Part shown: positions 1-5,388 of the stretch, one piece after another
Layout of the letters: each line of letters begins with the position of its first letter
How positions within the stretch are numbered: position 1 is the first letter of the stretch
NCBI GenBank assembly: GCA_015064195.1
Contig: SVSO01000121.1
Span: 1 to 8,526, forward strand
Source: Oscillospiraceae bacterium
GTDB lineage: Bacteria; Bacillota_A; Clostridia; Oscillospirales; CAG-272
DNA length: 8,526 nt
Direction: 5' to 3'
Notes under the pieces: generated by a model
What the model saw: only the letters and a program-made list of their open reading frames with translations
Told to the model about the DNA's origin: nothing
Databases searched by the model: none
Translations under genes and position numbers: made by a program

Positions 1-89
1 CACTCATGCTTTTCCCCGCCGTTCTGCCCGCCATCCGCGGCTCGGCAAGGCTCACCGCCCGCTGCTTTTCCATGATCTTCGGCAAATGA
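1..89 (+). CDS. 3' end of an upstream gene, product unidentified
   Basis: An open frame (codons in phase with position 3) runs from the window edge to TGA at 87-89 and encodes about 28 C-terminal residues ending in FSMIFGK. This frame is preferred over the one ending at 104-106 because 24 of its 28 third codon positions are G or C, against roughly half in the other frame. The tail is hydrophobic then basic, as at the end of a membrane protein. The gene lies 13 bases before a DUF4097 gene, whose ribosome site overlaps this stop codon, so the two are probably co-transcribed. DUF4097 genes often follow PadR-type regulators and DUF1700 membrane proteins in Bacillota, so a DUF1700-like product is possible. 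The visible fragment is too short to show that. Confidence 0.5.
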   Translation, partial: LMLFPAVLPAIRGSARLTARCFSMIFGK

Positions 90-102
90 AAGGAGTGCGC
101 CA

Positions 103-897
103 ATGAAACTCAAACGCTTTTTCATCCCCGGCATCCTTTTGCTTCTCGCCGGAATTCTCTGCTTCGCCGCCGTTTTCCTAAAGCACGGCTTCGATCCCAC
201 CCGCCTCACGCCCCGGGTTTATGTGGGCAAAATGGCGGACTATGAGGACGTTTCCTCCATCATCGTGGACGATAAAAACGCCTCCGTCAGAATCATGCGC
301 GCCGACATCGGCCGGGTGAGCGTCACCTATTCCGACTGCGACGAGGAATGGTACGATCTGACATGGGACGGCAGTACCCTTCGCATCACAAAGCACGAGC
401 AGTTCGTCTTCCGGCTGTTCTCCTTCGATTTCTACCGGCCGGAGCTGATCATCGCCATCCCAAAGGATTACGACGGCGTGCTGAACATCGAAACCATCAA
501 CGGAAGCATCCGGGCGGAGGATGTGTGCGCATCCGACGGATATTTCACCACCATGAACGGCGAGATCCGCGTCTCCGGCGGCTTTGATTCCCTGCGTGCG
601 CACACCACCAACGGCGCTGTCACCCTTGACGGTGTAGCCGCACCGGAGCTGATCTCCGCCGTCACCACCAACGGCGAGGTGAACTTTATCATCCTCCATG
701 CAAATGAAGTGATCGTGAAGACCACCAACGGTGAAGTAGGCGGCAGCATCGTCGGTGACGAGACGGACTGGCAGATCAGCGCATCCACGGTCAACGGCAG
801 AAACGATCTGAAGAACCGCACGGATGGTGAGAAAAAGCTTACCGTGCAGACCACCAACGGAAGCATCGGAGTGCAGTTTGTGCAGACGGGAAAATGA
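103..897 (+). CDS. DUF4097-type membrane-anchored beta-repeat protein
   Basis: This 264-residue protein has one N-terminal hydrophobic segment (about residues 7-26, after a KLKR basic start) with no convincing lipobox. It is probably an uncleaved anchor with the rest outside the membrane. From residue 130 to 255 it carries seven T-[TIMV]-N-G turns, with N-G at 133, 152, 170, 190, 209, 231 and 252. The spacing is 18-22 residues, the stacked beta-strand architecture typical of DUF4097 ('putative adhesin') proteins. No catalytic motif is visible. The biochemical role of the family is not established; members often sit with PadR/DUF1700 genes and are linked to envelope stress. The start is ATG 103, with AAAGGAG at 88-94 and 8 bases of spacing. 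The gene ends just before a shared terminator and appears unrelated to the sugar genes that follow. Family assignment is good and function is unknown. Confidence 0.85.
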   Translation: MKLKRFFIPGILLLLAGILCFAAVFLKHGFDPTRLTPRVYVGKMADYEDVSSIIVDDKNASVRIMRADIGRVSVTYSDCDEEWYDLTWDGSTLRITKHEQFVFRLFSFDFYRPELIIAIPKDYDGVLNIETINGSIRAEDVCASDGYFTTMNGEIRVSGGFDSLRAHTTNGAVTLDGVAAPELISAVTTNGEVNFIILHANEVIVKTTNGEVGGSIVGDETDWQISASTVNGRNDLKNRTDGEKKLTVQTTNGSIGVQFVQTGK

Positions 898-901
898 ATG
901 C

Positions 902-929
902 GAAAAAGCAGCCTTTCGGCTGCTTTTTC
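902..929. terminator. Bidirectional rho-independent terminator between convergent genes
   Basis: A perfect 12-bp stem (902-913 GAAAAAGCAGCC paired with 918-929) closes a TTTC loop. The A-run on the left arm and T-run on the right arm give a U-tract in either direction. It fills the 32 bases between the stop of the DUF4097 gene (897) and the stop of the minus-strand SBP1 gene (930), so it can end both transcripts. Confidence 0.9.
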
Positions 930-2414
930 TTAATGCTCCAGTGTGGCGTATTTTGCTGTCAGTTCTGCAAGAGAAGTCTCCGCTCGCTTTTTGCCCGATT
1001 CAAACTGGGATGCGAGATTTGCTGCTCCCACCTTACGTGCGCCGGGATCGGGCTTGGTGTCGAGCCGGAACAGATTTGCCGGGAAGCCGCTCACCTGCAT
1101 ACCGTAGACGAATGCAAAGTCGATGGCCGCGCCGTCACGGATGATGTCCAACATTTCGGCGATGTCCGTGTCGCGGGCGTATTTTTCCTTAAGCGCAACT
1201 TCGTAATACTTAGGCACGACCAGCTGGTTGGTGTAATAAGCCAGAAGCTCCATCGCCTTGGAGGTCAGCTCCGGATTCTTCACGCTGACCGGCGCAAATA
1301 CCATGCAGGTGGATGTGCCCATCTGACAGGTGTAATCCTTCTGCATATCGTCATATTTGGGCATGGGAACGATGCCGTAGTCATCCTTCATGTCGCGCAG
1401 ATATTCGGTGGAATAGATGAAGTTGCACATGGTGGCCACATTGCCGTTGGCGAAGGTTTTCATGGAGCGGAAGGAGCTGTCATCAATGGTCGTCATCGTG
1501 CCGATTCCTTCACCGGACATGAATGCCGCACGTTTTTCGTAAGCATCCGCAAAACGCTCCGTCAGACCGAGCCATTCGATCTCGCCGTCTGCATTTTTCT
1601 CAACGATTTTCAGCTGCAGTGCGGTCTGAAAGGTGCCGTTGGGAACAACTTCCGCAAGATAGGTTATCTGATCGTTTTCAAAATCCCACTTGCCGTCGCC
1701 GTTGAGGTCCCGGGCCATGGAAGATGCCAGCGCGTGGAACTTGTCCAGCGTCCACTTGTTTTCTCTTACAAGGTCGTAGGGATTCTCCGCATTATATTCG
1801 TCCCAGATGCGCTTGTTGAAATAAATCACGGTGATGTCCTTGTACACCGACAGGGACAGGTCGCCGAGAAAGCCGTACAGCTTGCCCGCAATGGAGAGAT
1901 CCTCGTGCTGATTTTTGATCCACCACGGATTGTCCAGATTCATAAACGGCAGATTCGCGCTCTCGAGGAAGAAGCCCTCCGTTGCCAGCGGAAGGGTGCA
2001 GACGAGCGTGTTGCTCACCATGTCATACATCGCGTCGCCGCTCTGCACATCCTGCATGATTTTCTGATTGAAATCGCCGCGCGCATTCCAGTTGCCGTCC
2101 TCATATACAAATTCAAACTGGATTCCGAGATAATCCTCCACAGCCTGATTCTTATAGTACACCGCGTCGGAAACCACATCGCCGGTCTGCTCCTCCGCGT
2201 CGTATTCGTAGGCCTTGTGGATGTTGGCGAAAACGGTGAAGGTCTCGCCGCCGTTGTCCTCCTCCGGGAATCCCACAAGCTCCGCCACCGATTCGGTCGT
2301 CACCGCCGGCTCGGTGGTGGATGCAGTCGTATCCTCCGATTGTCCGCCGCCGCAGGATGCCGATGAGAGCATCAATGCCGCGAGGAGCATGATAGAAACA
2401 AGTCGCTTATTCAT
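930..2414 (-). CDS. Extracellular sugar-binding lipoprotein (ABC importer SBP), SBP1
   Basis: This 494-residue lipoprotein would capture a sugar or oligosaccharide at the cell surface for ABC import. It begins with a basic MNKR, a hydrophobic stretch and a lipobox-like SSAS-C with Cys21. A Ser/Thr/Glu-rich linker (about 24-45) precedes the globular domain. The length and the pattern WTLDKF...ARDLNGDGKWD (about 221-244) fit the cluster B/family 1 extracellular binding proteins of Clostridia. The D-x-N-x-D-G loop at 236-241 resembles a calcium-binding EF-hand loop. ATG 2414 is preceded on the minus strand by AAAGGA about 9 bases away. The protein is a paralogue of SBP2 (5385-6782). They share Y[GF]-Y/D-G-[IF]-[VL]-P-[MT]-P-K, EKYARD/SKYTRD and IDFAF/YYDFGY blocks. 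No permease or ATPase gene is adjacent. It is transcribed divergently from an AraC-type regulator, the likely controller. The ligand is unknown. Confidence 0.9.
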   Translation of the reverse strand: MNKRLVSIMLLAALMLSSASCGGGQSEDTTASTTEPAVTTESVAELVGFPEEDNGGETFTVFANIHKAYEYDAEEQTGDVVSDAVYYKNQAVEDYLGIQFEFVYEDGNWNARGDFNQKIMQDVQSGDAMYDMVSNTLVCTLPLATEGFFLESANLPFMNLDNPWWIKNQHEDLSIAGKLYGFLGDLSLSVYKDITVIYFNKRIWDEYNAENPYDLVRENKWTLDKFHALASSMARDLNGDGKWDFENDQITYLAEVVPNGTFQTALQLKIVEKNADGEIEWLGLTERFADAYEKRAAFMSGEGIGTMTTIDDSSFRSMKTFANGNVATMCNFIYSTEYLRDMKDDYGIVPMPKYDDMQKDYTCQMGTSTCMVFAPVSVKNPELTSKAMELLAYYTNQLVVPKYYEVALKEKYARDTDIAEMLDIIRDGAAIDFAFVYGMQVSGFPANLFRLDTKPDPGARKVGAANLASQFESGKKRAETSLAELTAKYATLEH

Positions 2415-2452
2415 GATTTATCGTCCTTTCTGAATTTTTTAAATGCAATCTT

Positions 2453-2481
2453 ATTATATCATATTGACAAGCCGATGAAAA
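2453..2481 (-). promoter_or_regulatory. Predicted sigma-A promoter for SBP1
   Basis: Read on the minus strand, the -10 is TATAAT (2453-2458) with an upstream TGA giving an extended -10 (TGATATAAT). The -35 is TTTTCA (2476-2481, 4 of 6 matches) and the spacer is 17 bases. It lies about 39 bases upstream of the SBP1 start codon. The weak -35 with a strong extended -10 would suit an activated promoter. It overlaps the plus-strand regulator promoter. Confidence 0.7.
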
Positions 2482-2492
2482 GGCAGTATAAT
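2464..2492 (+). promoter_or_regulatory. Consensus sigma-A promoter for the AraC-family gene
   Basis: TTGACA (2464-2469), a 17-base spacer and TATAAT (2487-2492) match the sigma-A consensus at every position. Transcription should begin near 2499, leaving a leader of about 30 bases before ATG 2531. The -35 box sits inside the spacer of the opposing SBP1 promoter. Confidence 0.88.
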
Positions 2493-2530
2493 ATGAATAG
2501 CGGAACGATTCTACGGTTGGAGGATTTTTT

Positions 2531-3313
2531 ATGATGACCGATGCTTCCCTGTCCTTTTTTCACTGCCACAAATACGAAATGTACTGCCATTCTGTCGATT
2601 ACGGCAATCGGCCGCGCCCGTTTTCTGCGCTGGCTTATATCATATCCGGCGAGGCGAGATTTTACAGCAATGATCGGTCGGATCTGCTTCGCCCCGGCGA
2701 TCTGGTCTACACGCATATCGGTTCCTGCTACCATCAGGAGTGGAAGCAAATGAGCGGCAACGGCATCATTTCCTGCCAGTTCATCTTTAAAAATCCGCCC
2801 TTCCCGTTTGCGGGACGGCGATTGTTCGTGCAGAAGGTGGATGGGCTTTCGGACACCCTGCCGGATTTTGAATATATCCTCGCCCACCGTGATGATCCTG
2901 CCACGTATTTTGACGTGATGGCGCGGTTTTACAGAATCATGGCGGCCGTCGCACCAAAGCTGGAGGGCGTGGAGCTTCCGCCCGCCGATCCCCTCATTTC
3001 CCGCGCGGTGGAATATATCGATGCCAACTGTCACCGTCCCATCAAGGTGGCCGAGCTTGCCGGACTGTGCAAGCTGTCCGAGTCCCATTTCTACACCCGG
3101 TTTCATCAGGCGGTGGGCTGCTCGCCCATCGAATACAAGCACCGCGCTGCCATTGGCCGTGCCGAGCGTCTGTTCATCAGCGATCCGTCTCTGACCATTG
3201 ATGAGATCAGCTACCGCACCGGCTTTGAATCCTCCTCCTATTTCCGCCGCACCTTCCGCAAGATCACCGGTATGTCCCCCAGCGATTACCGGGATACGGT
3301 ATGGAAGATGTGA
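2531..3313 (+). CDS. AraC-family transcriptional regulator
   Basis: This 260-residue cytoplasmic DNA-binding protein has an N-terminal half (about 1-100) with cupin-like features of the AraC ligand-binding domain: YIISGEARFY near 37-46 and LLRPGDLVYT near 52-61, a typical 'L-x-x-G-D-l' turn. The C-terminal AraC domain spans about 155-258. Its two helix-turn-helix units are near 173-193 (VAELAGLCKLSESHFYTRF) and 222-243 (TIDEISYRTGFESSSYFRR), followed by the signature GMSPSDYR. GGAGGA at 2519-2524 lies 6 bases from ATG 2531 and 9 bases from a second in-frame ATG at 2534, so either could start translation. The gene is divergent from SBP1 and shares its promoter region. AraC regulators in this arrangement usually activate the adjacent sugar-uptake gene, so SBP1 is the likely target (inference). 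The inducer is unknown. A strong terminator follows. Confidence 0.93.
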   Translation: MMTDASLSFFHCHKYEMYCHSVDYGNRPRPFSALAYIISGEARFYSNDRSDLLRPGDLVYTHIGSCYHQEWKQMSGNGIISCQFIFKNPPFPFAGRRLFVQKVDGLSDTLPDFEYILAHRDDPATYFDVMARFYRIMAAVAPKLEGVELPPADPLISRAVEYIDANCHRPIKVAELAGLCKLSESHFYTRFHQAVGCSPIEYKHRAAIGRAERLFISDPSLTIDEISYRTGFESSSYFRRTFRKITGMSPSDYRDTVWKM

Positions 3314-3332
3314 AATTTCGTGGAAACTGCAC

Positions 3333-3368
3333 AAAAAATCCACTGCATTTTTGGCAGTGGATTTTTTT
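3333..3368 (+). terminator. Rho-independent terminator after the AraC-family gene
   Basis: A perfect 14-bp stem (3333-3346 AAAAAATCCACTGC paired with 3354-3367) encloses a 7-base loop, and the right arm ends in a run of seven T (3362-3368). It begins 19 bases after the AraC stop and ends 10 bases before the next -35 box. It therefore insulates the IclR operon from the upstream gene. Confidence 0.93.
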
Positions 3369-3377
3369 GTCTTGCCG

Positions 3378-3406
3378 TTGACAAATGGGCGGGGGCGTGG
3401 TATAAT
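3378..3406 (+). promoter_or_regulatory. Consensus sigma-A promoter of the iclR-hydrolase-SBP2 operon
   Basis: TTGACA (3378-3383), a 17-base spacer and TATAAT (3401-3406) are a full consensus match. A TGG just before the -10 adds an extended -10 element. The predicted start is near 3413, giving a leader of about 70 bases. Such a strong core promoter implies tight repression, consistent with palindromes at and downstream of the start. Confidence 0.9.
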
Positions 3407-3408
3407 AC

Positions 3409-3449
3409 TGCATCTTAAGATACACCCGGTTTGTACCGTATACGGAACA
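3409..3449 (+). promoter_or_regulatory. Two inverted repeats, candidate operator for the IclR regulator
   Basis: Repeat 1 (3409-3424) is TGcATCTTAAGATaCA, a 16-base inverted repeat with one mismatched pair, lying over the predicted transcription start. Repeat 2 (3432-3449) is TGTaCCGTATACGGaACA, with a perfect 10-base core CCGTATACGG and one mismatched pair. Both arms end in TG(T)/(A)CA. Repeat 2 resembles the CCG..CGG-type palindromes bound by some IclR-family proteins. The position downstream of the -10 suits repression of the regulator's own operon. The role as an operator is inference. Confidence 0.55.
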
Positions 3450-3470
3450 CACGACAGCATTTGAAACAAA

Positions 3471-3477
3471 AGGAGGG
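3471..3477 (+). promoter_or_regulatory. Ribosome binding site that fixes the IclR start
   Basis: AGGAGGG at 3471-3477 lies 6 bases before ATG 3484. The in-frame TTG at 3478 touches the site directly and cannot be the start. Confidence 0.85.
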
Positions 3478-3483
3478 TTGTCC

Positions 3484-4248
3484 ATGAACAAATCCGCGTC
3501 GCGCGCCGTGGATATTCTCGCATTCATCGCCGGGATCGGCCATCCGGTGGGGATCACAGAGGTCAGCCGCGCACTGGATATTCCCAAAACCAGCGCATCC
3601 GTCTGCCTTTACACCTTGGCTGAAAAGGGCTATCTTCGCATGGAGGGCACCGATTTTCTCATCGGGCCGGCCACTGCACGTCTGGGATTCGCCGCCATGC
3701 GGGAATACGGCGTGGTGAAAATGGCACGTCCGGCCATGGAGGAGCTTCACCGCCGCACCGGCCGTGCAGTCTTCATCGCCGTTCCTGACGGTGACACCGC
3801 CACCGTGCTTGACAAGATCGAGCCGCCCGGCCCGGTGCGTTTCACCATCCAGCCCGGCACCACGCTGACCCTGCATCTCACCGCCGCCGGCAAGGTCATT
3901 CTCGCCGCCATGAGTGATGACGAAGTAGCCGGCTGTGTGGGACGAGGCTGCTACATCACCCACACGAAAAATTCCATCGGAACTTATTTTTCGCTGAGTG
4001 AGGAGCTTGCCGCCGTCCGGAATCAGGGCTATGCGGTGGAAAATTTCGAGGACAACATCGCCATTTACGCCATCGCCGCGCCCATCTGGGACAGCTCGGA
4101 CAAGCTGGCCGCCGCACTGTCGCTGACACTGCTCAAATCAGAGCTGGCGGCTGTGAATCCGGATGTGCTGGCACGGGATGTGATGGCATCGGCGGCGCAG
4201 ATCTCCGGGAATCTGTGCTCAAAACGCAAAAGCTTTATGGAAGAATGA
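3484..4248 (+). CDS. IclR-family transcriptional regulator
   Basis: This 254-residue regulator has the usual IclR length and layout. An N-terminal winged helix-turn-helix (about 3-62) includes VGITEVSRALDIPKTSASVC, with the recognition helix near 34-46, and a wing ending in the conserved-type GTDFLIGPAT. A linker helix near 63-90 leads to the C-terminal effector domain (about 90-245), recognisable from RRTGRAVFIAVPDGD, the HLTAAGKVILA block (131-141) and GYAVENFEDN..IAAPIWD (182-203). IclR proteins bind small metabolites, often aromatic acids or sugar-derived acids, through that domain; the ligand here is unknown. It is the first gene of a likely operon with the Asp-box hydrolase 33 bases downstream and SBP2. 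Its own leader carries two palindromes, suggesting autoregulation. ATG 3484 is chosen from the ribosome site at 3471-3477. Confidence 0.93.
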   Translation: MNKSASRAVDILAFIAGIGHPVGITEVSRALDIPKTSASVCLYTLAEKGYLRMEGTDFLIGPATARLGFAAMREYGVVKMARPAMEELHRRTGRAVFIAVPDGDTATVLDKIEPPGPVRFTIQPGTTLTLHLTAAGKVILAAMSDDEVAGCVGRGCYITHTKNSIGTYFSLSEELAAVRNQGYAVENFEDNIAIYAIAAPIWDSSDKLAAALSLTLLKSELAAVNPDVLARDVMASAAQISGNLCSKRKSFMEE

Positions 4249-4250
4249 AG

Positions 4251-4266
4251 TTTCAATTGTTTGAAA
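4251..4266 (+). repeat. Short inverted repeat overlapping the hydrolase ribosome site
   Basis: TTTCAA-TTGT-TTGAAA is a perfect 6-bp inverted repeat with a 4-base loop, in the 33-base gap between the IclR and hydrolase genes. Its right arm overlaps the AAAGGA ribosome site (4264-4269). It is AT-rich and short, so it may be chance, a weak hairpin damping translation, or half of a regulator site. Confidence 0.35.
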
Positions 4267-4281
4267 GGAATGGTAATCATC

Positions 4282-5388
4282 ATGCAAAACAAAGACCACG
4301 CAATGCTTCCGGCGCGCTATCTCACCGATCCTGCGATCCTGCACGATCCGGCGGATGTTTATGCCGACGAATCCCGGGTATTTCAGGGAATTCCCGGCAT
4401 TGAATGCACGAAGGGCGGACGGTTTTACACCGTTTTCTACACCGGCACCAAGGATGAAGGCAACGGCAATTTCCTGCTTCTCCAGCGGAGCGATGACGGT
4501 GTGAACTTCAGCAAGCCGTTCATGGCGATCCTGCCGCCCACGGAGGACACACGGTGCTACGACCCGACGCTGTGGATCGACCCGCTGGGACGTCTGTGGG
4601 TATTCTGGGCGCAGAGTTACGGAATGTACGACGGCAGATGCGGCGTATGGTGCGGCATCTGCGAGGATCCGGATGCGGACGAATTCACGCTCAGTGAGCC
4701 GCGCCGCATCGCTCACGGCATCATGATGAACAAGCCCACTGTCACGCGGGACGGCGCATGGCTGTTCCCATGCGCGGTCTGGGCGGTGTGCAATTCCGAG
4801 CTGAACTGGCTGCCGGAGGAGCGATTCTCCAATGTCTACCGCACCACGGATAACGGCGAAACCTTCACGCGCCTCGGCGGAGCGGATTATGCCAACCGCT
4901 GCTTCGATGAGCATATGATCTACGAACGCGCGGATGGTTCGCTTGTGATGCTGATCCGCGGATGGAAGGGCGATCTCGGCAGGGCAGAATCGTCGGACGG
5001 CGGCGTGACATGGACGAAGGGTGTTGACTCGGGACTGCTCAGCCCCGGCGCGCGGTTCTGTGTGCGCCGGCTGAAAAGCGGACGGCTGCTGTTTGTCAAT
5101 CACAAAAATTTCAAGGGCAGAAACAATCTGACGGCCATGCTGTCGGAGGATGACGGCGAAACGTGGAGTGACGGACTGCTGCTGGACGAGCGGTGGGATG
5201 TTTCCTATCCGGACATGGTCGAATCCCCGGACGGCTTCATCAACATCATCTACGATTACAACCGCTACTCCGACAAGGAGATCCTGCTGGCCCACATCAC
5301 CGAGGAAGACATCATCGCAGGAAAGCTGGTCAATCCCGCGTCGGAACTGAGGCGGATCGTGAACAAAGCGAAAGGAGTACTGGAATGA
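4282..5388 (+). CDS. Asp-box (sialidase-like, BNR) beta-propeller glycoside hydrolase, cytoplasmic
   Basis: This 368-residue protein belongs to the BNR/Asp-box superfamily of six-bladed propellers (sialidases and related hydrolases or lyases). Four Asp-boxes (S/T-x-D-x-G-x-T/N-W/F) appear near residues 70-76, 189-195, 238-244 and 288-295. Other family-like blocks are ESRVFQGIPGIE (30-41), YDPTLWIDPLGRLWVFWAQS (93-112), FDEHMIYERADGSLVMLIRG (208-227) and SYPDMVESPDG (308-318). R32, E210 and R226 are plausible active-site positions by comparison with sialidases, but this cannot be proved here. There is no signal peptide, so it should act inside the cell on imported oligosaccharides. The start is taken as ATG 4282, 12 bases after AAAGGA; TTG 4261 and ATG 4270 lie before or against that site. 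It is second in the iclR operon and overlaps SBP2 by ATGA. Sialidase activity is uncertain because no sialic-acid catabolic gene is nearby. Confidence 0.85.
   Translation: MQNKDHAMLPARYLTDPAILHDPADVYADESRVFQGIPGIECTKGGRFYTVFYTGTKDEGNGNFLLLQRSDDGVNFSKPFMAILPPTEDTRCYDPTLWIDPLGRLWVFWAQSYGMYDGRCGVWCGICEDPDADEFTLSEPRRIAHGIMMNKPTVTRDGAWLFPCAVWAVCNSELNWLPEERFSNVYRTTDNGETFTRLGGADYANRCFDEHMIYERADGSLVMLIRGWKGDLGRAESSDGGVTWTKGVDSGLLSPGARFCVRRLKSGRLLFVNHKNFKGRNNLTAMLSEDDGETWSDGLLLDERWDVSYPDMVESPDGFINIIYDYNRYSDKEILLAHITEEDIIAGKLVNPASELRRIVNKAKGVLE

Noticed and set aside
1..106. Upstream reading frame ending at 104-106 with an ATGA overlap to the DUF4097 gene
   Set aside because: Only about half of its third codon positions are G or C, and its sequence looks random and His/Arg-rich. 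The frame ending at 87-89 has much better codon bias.
894..2366. A 490-codon open frame on the plus strand opposite SBP1
   Set aside because: It is antisense to a gene with a clear lipobox, ribosome site and family motifs. Its product is rich in His, Val and Arg with no recognisable domain. Long antisense frames are common in GC-rich genes.
2431..2530. Catabolite-repression (cre) site near the AraC/SBP1 promoters
   Set aside because: No stretch matched the WTGNAANCGNWNNCW pattern closely enough on reading, so none was called.
3478..3480. TTG as the IclR start
   Set aside because: It touches the AGGAGGG ribosome site with no spacing; ATG 3484 is correctly spaced.
2459..3523. A 354-codon open frame on the minus strand opposite the AraC gene
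   Set aside because: It crosses a consensus promoter, a strong terminator and two coding starts on the other strand. The protein shows no recognisable domain.
5193..5384. An upstream in-frame ATG giving a longer SBP2
   Set aside because: The extra 64 residues read out of frame through conserved hydrolase sequence and would bury the lipoprotein signal. ATG 5385 has a good ribosome site and starts directly at the signal peptide.
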